A stretch of 64,000 nucleotides of DNA from positions 62,001-126,000 of the forward strand of contig NZ_BMWZ01000003.1 in assembly GCF_014651495.1 (NCBI RefSeq). The letters run 5' to 3'. Position 1 is the stretch's first letter. Each line of letters opens with the position of its first letter. Positions 18,201-24,535 of this stretch are shown piece after piece. The translations under genes were made by a program, and so were the position numbers. The notes below the pieces were generated by a model. The model ran no database searches and was not told the DNA's origin. It was given only the letters and a program-made list of their open reading frames with translations. This stretch comes from Algibacter mikhailovii. GTDB lineage: Bacteria > Bacteroidota > Bacteroidia > Flavobacteriales > Flavobacteriaceae.

Positions 18201-18665
18201 AACCTCAACATCTAATTCATTTCCAATTGCAAAATCAGATTTCTTAACTAAATCATTAATCATGCCTTGCAGCCCCATTTCTCTTCCGTCATCTGGAGAA
18301 TAAATTCGTGTAATGCCATAATCCATGAGTTCTTTGATTTCTGATGGCAAAATAACGCCGCCACCTCCGCCAAAAATCTTAATATGCCCTGCACCTTGCT
18401 CTTTTAGAAGATCAAACATATATTTAAAATACTCATTATGACCACCTTGATATGATGTCAAACAAATAGCATTCACATCCTCTTGTATAGCAGTATTAAC
18501 TACTTCCTCTACACTGCGATCATGCCCCAAATGAATAACCTCTACACCAGTATTTTGAATGATCCTTCTCATTATATTTATGGAGGCATCATGACCATCA
18601 AAAAGAGATGCAGCGGTAACTATTCGTACTTTGTATTTAGGTATATATGGTTCTTGTTGTATCAT
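15231..18665 (-). CDS. icmF: Fused isobutyryl-CoA mutase (IcmF): B12-binding + MeaB-like GTPase + mutase
   Basis: The start is placed at the ATG at 18665 (1144 residues); an upstream ATG at 18725 adds 20 residues ([10 protein letters not shown]...) that precede the conserved beginning. Domains in order: B12-binding Rossmann domain with the DGHD motif (residues 23-26) and SYQGGH (71-76); MeaB-type P-loop chaperone with [12 protein letters not shown] (200-211) and the switch region [11 protein letters not shown]; then the acyl-CoA mutase barrel ([32 protein letters not shown]). IcmF catalyses the adenosylcobalamin-dependent interconversion of isobutyryl- and n-butyryl-CoA, or of related branched acyl-CoAs, with the GTPase loading and protecting the cofactor. 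It converges on the gene at 14550. Confidence 0.92.
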   Translation of the reverse strand: MIQQEPYIPKYKVRIVTAASLFDGHDASINIMRRIIQNTGVEVIHLGHDRSVEEVVNTAIQEDVNAICLTSYQGGHNEYFKYMFDLLKEQGAGHIKIFGGGGGVILPSEIKELMDYGITRIYSPDDGREMGLQGMINDLVKKSDFAIGNELDVEVGQLKNKGVKAIARVISSAENFPEVAKDTLLKIHKKNEKSQTVVLGITGTGGAGKSSLVDELVRRFLIDFPSKTIGIISVDPSKRKTGGALLGDRIRMNAINSPRVYMRSLATRQSNLALSKHVNEAVEVLKVAEYDLIILETSGIGQSDTEIIEHSDVSLYVMTPEFGAATQLEKIDMLDFADLVAINKFDKRGALDALRDVKKQYMRNNNLWDTPQENLPVFGTIASQFNDPGMNTLYKAVMNKLVDRAGADLHSNYTISSEMSEKVYVIPPSRTRYLSEISENNRAYDKKANDQSEVAQKLYGIFKTICSVANISLENEFEVLSKQGLVQDEIINKINEGKGDFIKLLFTEFDRIKMDLDLYNWDIILNWNKIVNKYKSPIYAFKVRDKEIKIETQTTSLSHTKIPKVALPKYQAWGDILKWSLQENVPGEFPYTSGLYPFKRTGEDPARMFAGEGGPERTNKRFHYVSAGLPAKRLSTAFDSVTLYGNDPDYRPDIYGKIGNAGVSICCLDDAKKLYSGFDLANPMTSVSMTINGPAPMLLGFFMNAAIDQQCEVYIKEHGLEKEVEAKIAKLYEGKDRPKYNGELPEGNNGLGLMLLGVTGDQVLPKEVYQTIKLKTISQVRGTVQADILKEDQAQNTCIFSTEFALRLMGDVQEYFINNNVRNFYSVSISGYHIAEAGANPITQLALTLSNGFTYVEYYLSRGMDINKFGPNLSFFFSNGIDPEYAVIGRVARKIWAKALKYKYAANPRAQMLKYHIQTSGRSLHAQEIDFNDIRTTLQALYAIYDNCNSLHTNAYDEAITTPTEESVRRAMAIQLIINKELGLAKNENPIQGSFIIEELTDLVEEAVLLEFDRITDRGGVLGAMETMYQRSKIQEESLYYETLKHNGEFPIIGVNTFLSSKGSPTVLPAEVIRATEEEKEYQIKTLENLHKDYDTTGLLSDLQKGAINNENIFEALMEVCKVCSLGQITKALFEVGGQYRRNM

Positions 18666-18779
18666 TCGTAAAAACTCTTGTGATTTCAAGTTGCAATTTA
18701 AGAAATATTCAAAAAAATCAAGCATTTACGCATGATTATCTAAAACTATTCTTAAATGTTTACAAAAGATAATTTTAAC

Positions 18780-18787
18780 TAAATTTG
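18780..18787 (+). promoter_or_regulatory. -7 box for purU
   Basis: TAAATTTG matches TAnnTTTG and lies 22 bases before the ATG at 18809, leaving a leader of about 15 bases. It also supports 18809 rather than the TTG at 18785 (inside this box) as the start. Confidence 0.55.
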
Positions 18788-18808
18788 ACCGACCAAATAC
18801 TGATTAAC

Positions 18809-19663
18809 ATGAATAAAATAACCATTCTAATTCATTGTACAGATAGATCAAACATCATAGCATCTATTACCAGCTTTATTGCTAATAAAGGTGGTAACAT
18901 TGTTTATGTTGATCAATATGTTGACAGAGAACAAAACATATTCTTTATGCGTTTGGAAAGTGAGTTTGTCTCTGAAGATTTTTCTACTGAAGATTTTAAG
19001 CTAATGTTCAAGACCGATTTAGCTGATACCTTTGAAATGAAATGGCGCATGTATTCTTCTGAAAAAAAGCCAAAAATGGCCCTTTTTATATCCAAGTATG
19101 ACCATTGTTTATATGATATTTTAGGACGTTATAATTCAGGAGAACTAAACTTAGAAATTCCGTTTATTATAAGTAATCATACAGATTTAAAACCTATTGC
19201 AGATAGTTTTAACATACCTTTTTATCATATTCCGGTTACCAAGGCGACGAAACAAGAAGCTGAGGATAAACAACTAGCATTATTACAAGAACATAATATA
19301 GATTTTATTGTCCTTGCACGTTACATGCAAATAATATCTGACAAACTGATAAGTAATTATTCAAATAAAATAATAAATATCCATCATTCGTTTTTACCGG
19401 CCTTTGTTGGTGCCAAACCTTATCATTCTGCTTATAAGCGTGGCGTAAAAATTATTGGAGCTACAAGCCATTATGTTACCGAAGAGTTAGATGCAGGCCC
19501 TATAATTGAACAAGATGTTACAAGAGTGTCTCATGCTCATAAAATAACAGATTTAATCACAAAAGGACGCGACTTAGAAAAAGTTGTATTAGCCAACGCG
19601 ATTAAACTTCATGCCAACAGAAAAGTGATGGTACATAATAATAAGACCATTATTTTTACATAA
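18809..19663 (+). CDS. purU: Formyltetrahydrofolate deformylase
   Basis: The 284-residue protein has an N-terminal ACT domain (ITILIHCTDRSNIIASITSF, residues 3-75) and a C-terminal formyltransferase fold with the family's catalytic block INIHHSFLPAFVGAKPYHSA and SHYVTEELDAGPIIEQD; the conserved Asn, His and Asp are present. PurU hydrolyses 10-formyl-THF to THF and formate, balancing the one-carbon pool and feeding formate to purine synthesis. A TTG start 24 bases upstream is rejected because it lies inside the -7 box. It is divergent from icmF. Confidence 0.95.
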   Translation: MNKITILIHCTDRSNIIASITSFIANKGGNIVYVDQYVDREQNIFFMRLESEFVSEDFSTEDFKLMFKTDLADTFEMKWRMYSSEKKPKMALFISKYDHCLYDILGRYNSGELNLEIPFIISNHTDLKPIADSFNIPFYHIPVTKATKQEAEDKQLALLQEHNIDFIVLARYMQIISDKLISNYSNKIINIHHSFLPAFVGAKPYHSAYKRGVKIIGATSHYVTEELDAGPIIEQDVTRVSHAHKITDLITKGRDLEKVVLANAIKLHANRKVMVHNNKTIIFT

Positions 19664-19733
19664 TGTAGCACATACCCCATTTTTGAATGTATTGGTTTCA
19701 ATACAATTCATTCAAGAAATACGGGATAATTAA

Positions 19734-19895
19734 ACCGTTATAGCCGCTTCGATATCTTGTTTTGTTAATAATGCGTTAAAGGATTTCGTGCATAGTGCTG
19801 AATTAAAAATGTACATTTCTGCAGAAAACACACATAAAAAAACCGCCCAAAAACTTAATATATTAAAAGAAGGTTTTGTGTATACGGAACAATAA
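19734..19895 (+). pseudogene. Possible remnant of a GNAT-type acetyltransferase C-terminus
   Basis: The frame between TAA at 19731-19733 and TAA at 19893-19895 reads LKDFVHSAELKMYISAENTH then KKTAQKLNILKEGFVYTEQ. The order (hydrophobic strand, xEN-xxS/T-xx-A-x-KLG-like, GF-x-Y-x-E) resembles the last third of GNAT acetyltransferases, where the Asn-x-x-A-x-x-x-x-x-x-x-GF segment contacts CoA. No start or upstream domain remains. A hairpin (GTATTG-GTTT-CAATAC, about 19688-19703) lies just upstream. The match is weak and could be chance. Confidence 0.3.
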
Positions 19896-20014
19896 ACCAT
19901 TTCACATCAAAGAAAAGGCCAAGCATATTTTTGGTTTTTTCACTTTATTTCTTCAAACAGTTTATATTTTGGAATAAAAAATGTATATTTAAGTCATTGA
20001 ATATCAGACCAAAA

Positions 20015-20212
20015 ATGAACAGAATCGATTCATTAAAAATTCATCAAGTTGAACTCATCAAGAAATACAAAAGTCTCGTTGAACAGGCTTATAATTTTCG
20101 TCAAACGGATTCTGCGCTTAGCGACATCTCAGAATACAGAGCCATTAAACTACTTAATAAGCTCAATAGATTAAAATATCTTCATAGAGAACAACAGCAA
20201 AAAGCTGTATAA
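20015..20212 (+). CDS. Tiny helical protein, first of a paralogous set (Lacal_2735-like)
   Basis: The ATG at 20015 gives 65 residues; the frame extends 28 codons further upstream, but those codons read as AT-rich non-coding sequence. The core (VELIKKYKSLVEQAYNFRQTD then ALSDISEYRAIKLLNKLNRL) is about 65% identical to the protein at 20292-20483. The pattern LxKKYxxLxxxAxxLxxxDxxxSDxxxxxA resembles the short Lacal_2735 family of flavobacteria, whose role is unknown. It is all helix and highly charged, with no membrane segment. A possible -7 box (TATTTTTG, 19926-19933) lies upstream. Confidence 0.65.
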   Translation: MNRIDSLKIHQVELIKKYKSLVEQAYNFRQTDSALSDISEYRAIKLLNKLNRLKYLHREQQQKAV

Positions 20213-20226
20213 TTTTTATCATTTCT

Positions 20227-20247
20227 TTAACTTTTCTTGCACATCTA
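20227..20247 (+). promoter_or_regulatory. Shared upstream motif, copy 1 (TTAAC-N9-ACATCTA)
   Basis: TTAAC at 20227 and ACATCTA at 20241 stand 14 bases apart (start to start), 65 bases before the ATG at 20292. The same words with the same spacing recur at 20497-20517, 64 bases before the next small gene. The second word resembles the ATCTA/GTCTA part of some alternative-sigma -10 boxes, but the gap to TTAAC is too short for a standard ECF promoter. Confidence 0.35.
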
Positions 20248-20291
20248 TAGAGACAGTAGCGCCGTAACTATAGTAAATAAATATTACAGAC

Positions 20292-20483
20292 ATGAATACA
20301 ATGATAAAAAATCACCAGAAGAAATTAAAAAAGAAGTATAAACAACTTATAGAATTAGCCTATAATTTAAGACAAAGTGATGCTTCATTAAGCGACGCTT
20401 TAGAGTACAAAGCAATTCTTTTACACAATAAAATTAACAGATTAAAATACCTTAACAGAGAGCCATCTCAATCGCTATTTTAA
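20292..20483 (+). CDS. Tiny helical protein, second paralog (Lacal_2735-like)
   Basis: This 63-residue protein (HQKKLKKKYKQLIELAYNLR then ASLSDALEYKAILLHNKINRLKYLNRE in two parts) matches the protein encoded 80 bases upstream almost position for position over 50 residues, including HQ-x-x-L at the start, SD in the middle and NRLKYL-x-RE at the end. A recent tandem duplication is the simplest reading. It is probably a two-helix hairpin. No function is known. Its upstream motif is shared with the third small frame at 20561. Confidence 0.7.
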   Translation: MNTMIKNHQKKLKKKYKQLIELAYNLRQSDASLSDALEYKAILLHNKINRLKYLNREPSQSLF

Positions 20484-20496
20484 ATTTCATAATTTT

Positions 20497-20517
20497 TTAA
20501 CCTTTTAATTACATCTA
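20497..20517 (+). promoter_or_regulatory. Shared upstream motif, copy 2 (TTAAC-N9-ACATCTA)
   Basis: TTAAC at 20497 and ACATCTA at 20511 repeat the words and 14-base spacing seen at 20227-20247, 64 bases before the ATG at 20561. Sequence around the words differs, so the motif looks selected or is the trace of the duplication. Confidence 0.35.
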
Positions 20518-20560
20518 AATTAAAGGTTTACACGTACTTTATATAAACTAAAAGAACGTT

Positions 20561-20707
20561 ATGAAAACACATTTTTGTAGAGTTGGTAAAATAAAGCCCA
20601 ACTTAAATAAGCTAATAAGCTTAAACAAACTAGAAAACAGAATAGCAAATCTTGTTGAAGATAAAACTAAGATTGATTATTCTGAAGATTTGAACGGAGC
20701 GATTTAA
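20561..20707 (+). CDS. Candidate 48-residue protein, third small frame in the set
   Basis: ATG at 20561 opens 48 codons ending TAA at 20705-20707 (MKTHFCRVGKIKPNLNKLIS then LNKLENRIANLVEDKTKIDY). The repeated helical leucine/asparagine pattern and the shared upstream motif suggest it belongs with the two tiny genes before it, though the residues do not align well. Its last 41 bases overlap the 3' end of the converging minus-strand gene. It may be real or chance; the upstream motif is the main support. Confidence 0.4.
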   Translation: MKTHFCRVGKIKPNLNKLISLNKLENRIANLVEDKTKIDYSEDLNGAI

Positions 20708-21473
20708 AATAATGAAACGCTTTTACAAGTCTTGAACCGTACCAAGAAAACATTTCTCCATCCGCTAGCATAATTGTGGTTTTGGGAAAGTGTTCTTGCA
20801 CCTCCTTTATGTGCACTTCCTTAAACGGAAATGGTTCTGAGGACAACAGTATTAAGTCAATTTTTAAATTTTGACCTTCTACTTTCATATCTATTTCTGG
20901 ATATCTTGTTTTTTCCTTAAAAACATTTTCAAATTTATTCAATTGGAGCAAATAATTAATAAACGTTTTATTTGCTGCAACCATCCACGGTGCCTTCCAA
21001 ATAAAATAGCCTACTTTGAGGACTGGCATATTTCTAGTAAAATATTGAAATTCATCAACCTCTTTTTCAATAGCTTCAATTATTTGAGAAGCTCGCTTTG
21101 CCTTATTAAATATAGCTCCATAAACCCTTGTTAACTCGAGACTATCTTTAATACTATAAATATCAGAAACATGCACAGTGCAAATGGACTGGCACACCTC
21201 AACAATTTCCCTGGTATTTTCCTCCTTATTACAAAGAATAATATCTGGTTGAAGGTTTTTTATTTTATTGATATGAATTTGTTTCGTTCCACCAACCACG
21301 GCTACCTCTTTTCGTATATGTCCCGGGTGTGCGCAAAACTTTGTAACGCCAACCAATGACCCTTGTAAACCTAAATCACAAAGTAATTCGGTCTGACTTG
21401 GAACCAATGAAACAATACGTTTTGGAACTTTTTTTAAAGAAATAGTTCTGTTTAACTGATCTTGGAGTTTCAT
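20667..21473 (-). CDS. BtuF/FhuD-like helical-backbone metal receptor without signal peptide
   Basis: The 268-residue protein follows the class III substrate-binding fold: N-terminal lobe opening RIVSLVPSQTELLCDLGL and GVTKFCAHPG, a long backbone helix (residues about 130-150), and a C-terminal lobe with MVAANKTFINYLLQLNKFENVF and ADGEMFSWYGSRL. Such proteins bind cobalamin, haem or siderophores for an ABC importer. It starts directly with MKLQDQLNRTISLKKVPKRI, with no signal peptide or lipobox, and there is no permease or ATPase next to it, so a cytoplasmic or atypical role is possible. The gene lies 43 bases after pyrF on the same strand. Confidence 0.75.
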   Translation of the reverse strand: MKLQDQLNRTISLKKVPKRIVSLVPSQTELLCDLGLQGSLVGVTKFCAHPGHIRKEVAVVGGTKQIHINKIKNLQPDIILCNKEENTREIVEVCQSICTVHVSDIYSIKDSLELTRVYGAIFNKAKRASQIIEAIEKEVDEFQYFTRNMPVLKVGYFIWKAPWMVAANKTFINYLLQLNKFENVFKEKTRYPEIDMKVEGQNLKIDLILLSSEPFPFKEVHIKEVQEHFPKTTIMLADGEMFSWYGSRLVKAFHYFKSLRSNLQNNQS

Positions 21474-21516
21474 TATTCTAAGATTGCCACGTCGTGCTTC
21501 CTGACAATGATGTTGA

Positions 21517-22329
21517 TTAACTTAAAATCTGCGCCATCTCCTTTTGAAGTTCTTCTGCTTTTCCTGCAGCAGCACTCGCAAAATCAGTCCCTTTAGAAGC
21601 ATAAATTATACCTCGAGAAGAGTTAATGAGTAAACCAATGGAATCGGTCATACCATATTTACAAACGTCTTGAAGATTACCACCTTGAGCACCAACACCA
21701 GGAACTAATAAAAAACTATCAGGAATGATTTTTCTAATATCTCCCAAGTACTCAGCTTTTGTAGCCCCTACAACGTACATTAGGTTTTCAGAGTTTTCCC
21801 AAGTTTTAGAAGTTTCCAAAACTTGTTTATAGAGTTCTTTACCCTCAACAGTCTTTGTTTGAAAATCAAAAGCACCCTGATTAGACGTTAACGCCAAAAG
21901 AATAGTATGCTTATTTTCAAAAGCTAAAAAAGGCTCAATAGAATCCTTACCCATATAAGGAGCAACAGTTACAGAGTCAAAAGCTAAATCTTCAAAAAAT
22001 GCCTTAGCGTACATGGTGCTCGTATTCCCAATATCACCACGTTTAGCATCTGCAATGGTAAAAATTTCTGGATGCTTATCATTCAAGTAATTAATGGTCT
22101 TTTCCAAGGCTTTCCAGCCTTTTAAACCATAAGCCTCATAGAAAGCTGTATTTGGTTTATAAGCAACACACATATGGTGTGTTGCATCAATAATGGCTTT
22201 ATTAAAAGCAAAAATAGGATCTTCTTCGCTTAAAAGATGCTCCGGAATTTTATTCAAGTCCACATCTAATCCAATACATAAAAAGGATTTCTTTCGCTTG
22301 ATTTCTTGTACGAGTTGGCTTGTAGTCAC
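21517..22329 (-). CDS. pyrF: Orotidine 5'-phosphate decarboxylase (type 2)
   Basis: The 270-residue protein matches the longer type 2 OMP decarboxylases: [16 protein letters not shown] at the start, the catalytic [19 protein letters not shown] (Lys and Asp of the active site), and a phosphate-binding end with GVGAQGG and NSSRGIIYA. It makes UMP, the last step of de novo pyrimidine synthesis. It lies 10 bases downstream of prfA on the same strand, so the two are probably co-transcribed. pyrE is 15 kb away. Confidence 0.96.
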   Translation of the reverse strand: MTTSQLVQEIKRKKSFLCIGLDVDLNKIPEHLLSEEDPIFAFNKAIIDATHHMCVAYKPNTAFYEAYGLKGWKALEKTINYLNDKHPEIFTIADAKRGDIGNTSTMYAKAFFEDLAFDSVTVAPYMGKDSIEPFLAFENKHTILLALTSNQGAFDFQTKTVEGKELYKQVLETSKTWENSENLMYVVGATKAEYLGDIRKIIPDSFLLVPGVGAQGGNLQDVCKYGMTDSIGLLINSSRGIIYASKGTDFASAAAGKAEELQKEMAQILS

Positions 22330-22339
22330 GTATTATATT

Positions 22340-23416
22340 TTAAATCTGATCATTATTAGCCTTCAACTTCTCTGTATTTTCAGCCAATTGTAATTCATCA
22401 ATAATTTTTTGAATATCTCCATTTACAATATTGGACAGATCATAAAGGGTCAATCCTATTCTATGATCTGTAACACGTCCCTGTGGATAATTGTAAGTTC
22501 TAATTTTCGCACTTCTATCACCACTAGTTACCATTGTACCACGTAATGCAGCGTCCTCTTCCATCTTCTTAGCCAATTCTAAGTCATATAATCTTGAACG
22601 TAATACTTTAAACGCCTTCTCTTTATTTTTATGTTGCGATTTCTGATCTTGACACTGAGCCACTAAGCCTGTTGGAATATGTGTCAAACGTACTGCAGAA
22701 TATGTCGTATTTACGGACTGCCCACCAGGTCCTGAAGAACAGAAAAAGTCAATACGAACATCTTTAGGGTTAATTTCAACATCAAATTCCTCGGCTTCAG
22801 GAAACACCATAACCGTAGCAGCACTCGTGTGCACTCTACCCTGAGTTTCCGTTTGAGGAACACGCTGTACTCGATGTACCCCGGCCTCGAACTTTAAAGT
22901 ACCATATACATCCTCCCCTGTAACTTCAAATTGAATCTCCTTAAAACCTCCGTTTGTACCTTCACTAAAATCAACTGTATCAACGCGCCATCCACGACCT
23001 TCACAGTATTTTGTATACATTCTAAATAAGTCTCCGGCAAAAATACTAGCCTCATCACCCCCAGTTCCTGCACGTAATTCTACAACAGCATTTTTAGCAT
23101 CTTCTGGATCTTTAGGTATTAATAGCACTTTTATTTCTTCTTCCAATGCTGGGATTCCCTCTTTAGCTTCATCATATTGCATTTTGGCCATGTCTACCAT
23201 TTCGGCATCACTACCATCTGCAATTATTTCTTCAGCTTCGGCTAAATTATTAGTCAGTTCAATATATTGCTCACGTTTTTCCATAAGAATACGCAAGTCC
23301 TTATATTCTCTATTTAACTCAACATACCGTTTTTGATCTGTTATGATATCTGGTTGAATAATTAAATCACTAACCTCATCAAAACGTTGTTTCACTATTT
23401 GTAATTTCTCTAACAT
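22340..23416 (-). CDS. prfA: Peptide chain release factor 1
   Basis: The 358-residue protein has the full class I release-factor layout: N-terminal coiled coil, the stop-codon recognition domain with the RF1-type [16 protein letters not shown] (the PxT-like anticodon loop is in this part), and the GGQ loop in [20 protein letters not shown], whose Gln triggers peptidyl-tRNA hydrolysis. The following [15 protein letters not shown] is also typical. RF1 reads UAA and UAG. A -7 box lies just upstream and pyrF follows in the same transcript. Confidence 0.97.
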   Translation of the reverse strand: MLEKLQIVKQRFDEVSDLIIQPDIITDQKRYVELNREYKDLRILMEKREQYIELTNNLAEAEEIIADGSDAEMVDMAKMQYDEAKEGIPALEEEIKVLLIPKDPEDAKNAVVELRAGTGGDEASIFAGDLFRMYTKYCEGRGWRVDTVDFSEGTNGGFKEIQFEVTGEDVYGTLKFEAGVHRVQRVPQTETQGRVHTSAATVMVFPEAEEFDVEINPKDVRIDFFCSSGPGGQSVNTTYSAVRLTHIPTGLVAQCQDQKSQHKNKEKAFKVLRSRLYDLELAKKMEEDAALRGTMVTSGDRSAKIRTYNYPQGRVTDHRIGLTLYDLSNIVNGDIQKIIDELQLAENTEKLKANNDQI

Positions 23417-23437
23417 CTGCCTTTTTTAATTGGAAGT

Positions 23438-23445
23438 CAAAAATA
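23438..23445 (-). promoter_or_regulatory. -7 box for prfA-pyrF
   Basis: On the minus strand the bases read TATTTTTG, matching TAnnTTTG, 22 bases upstream of the prfA start. No clear -33 TTG at the right distance. Confidence 0.45.
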
Positions 23446-23535
23446 CGATAATTTATGAATTTTTAATGATTGCAATCCGCCCTAATAGCACAATAATAAA
23501 ATAACTTTTAACATTAAGCGTTATTACAGTTACTT

Positions 23536-23823
23536 ATGCGGCAATTGATTGCAATTTTCTTTTTTTACAGACCTTTTCTCATTTGGTCTATTGGCATAAA
23601 CCTATTTTTTTTGTCCGTACACTTTCATGTTATCCCTATTCTACTAATTAAAATAATTCTGATTGGTTTTTTATGGTACATTTTAAACGAAACTGATGGT
23701 AAGCGCAAACTTATTTTTTACAAAAACTTGGGCCTTTCAACGTTTAAGCTATTTTCTTTGGTATTCATTATAGATGCTATCTTTTCGTTACCTTTCTTAC
23801 TTATATTGCAAGAATTTATATGA
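23536..23823 (+). CDS. Small three-pass membrane protein paired with an ABC ATPase
   Basis: The 95-residue protein is mainly hydrophobic, with segments near residues 4-28 (FFFYRPFLIWSIGINLFFL), 30-49 (VIPILLIKIILIGFLWYIL) and 70-93 (LFSLVFIIDAIFSLPFLLIL), separated by a short basic loop (NETDGKRKLIFYKNL). No family is recognised. Its stop overlaps the ATG of the ABC ATPase gene (ATGA), so the two are translationally coupled and probably form one complex. It is far smaller than a normal ABC permease, which usually has six segments per half. Confidence 0.65.
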   Translation: MRQLIAIFFFYRPFLIWSIGINLFFLSVHFHVIPILLIKIILIGFLWYILNETDGKRKLIFYKNLGLSTFKLFSLVFIIDAIFSLPFLLILQEFI

Positions 23824-24482
23824 TCCTAGAAATAGATAATGTTGAGCTTTATTTTAAAGAAAAATGTATTTTACAAGGCATTTATTTAAAGGGCGAAATA
23901 GGACAGGTTACTAGCATACTTGGTAGCAATGGCTGTGGAAAAAGCTGTTTATTAAACATTATTTTTGGAAATTTAAAACCGAAGTACAAACTGATACGAC
24001 TAAATAACAAGCCTATATTAAAACCGCTATACCGAACTAAATTAGTAGCTTATTTACCTCAGCACCATTTCATACCGAAGGCCATGAAACTAATACTAGT
24101 TTTCAAAATGTTTAACATAAACTGGTACGATTTCATCATTTATTTTGAAGCTTTCGAAATTTACAAAAATCATAAATTTGGAAATTTATCAGGTGGTGAA
24201 CGTCGGATTGTTGAAACCTACATCATTTTAAGAAGCCATAGAAAAATCATATTACTTGACGAACCTTTTTCTCATCTAGCACCTCTACAAATTGAAACTT
24301 TTAAAAACATAATTTCTGAGGAAAAACATCAAAAAGTCATCATTTTAACCGACCATATGTATCAACATATTATTGATGTTTCAGACCATCTTTACCTCCT
24401 TAAAAATAGACACATCAAACCTATTAAAGATTTAAAGGATCTAGAAGATTTCAAATATTTAAGCACAGGTAGTTTAAACTAA
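23820..24482 (+). CDS. ABC-type ATPase coupled to the small membrane protein
   Basis: The 220-residue protein has every ATPase motif: Walker A (LGSNGCGKSCLLN, residues about 35-46), Q-loop (VAYLPQHHF), signature LSGGERRIVE, Walker B ILLDEPFSHL and the H-loop in ILTDHMYQH. It looks catalytically complete. No substrate-binding protein or conventional permease lies nearby; its only partner is the overlapping 95-residue membrane protein. Export, lipid handling or a regulatory ATPase role are all possible; substrate unknown. A terminator follows at once, so the two-gene unit is complete. Confidence 0.85.
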   Translation: MILEIDNVELYFKEKCILQGIYLKGEIGQVTSILGSNGCGKSCLLNIIFGNLKPKYKLIRLNNKPILKPLYRTKLVAYLPQHHFIPKAMKLILVFKMFNINWYDFIIYFEAFEIYKNHKFGNLSGGERRIVETYIILRSHRKIILLDEPFSHLAPLQIETFKNIISEEKHQKVIILTDHMYQHIIDVSDHLYLLKNRHIKPIKDLKDLEDFKYLSTGSLN

Positions 24483-24484
24483 AT

Positions 24485-24514
24485 AAAAAAGGGAACCTTC
24501 AGGCTCCCTTTTTT
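24485..24514. terminator. Bidirectional terminator between ABC pair and nrdJ
   Basis: A 13-bp stem (24485-24497 with 24502-24514, one A-C mismatch) with six A and six T at its ends and a TTCA loop serves the converging ABC and nrdJ genes. Confidence 0.85.
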
Positions 24515-24535
24515 AGTGAATAATACTTAAAAAAA

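Noticed and set aside
18666-18725. Longer icmF start adding 20 residues
   Set aside because: The extra residues precede the conserved beginning of IcmF proteins and look like translated upstream DNA.
19684-19714. Hairpin after purU as a terminator
   Set aside because: It has a good stem but no T-run following it, so intrinsic termination is not supported.
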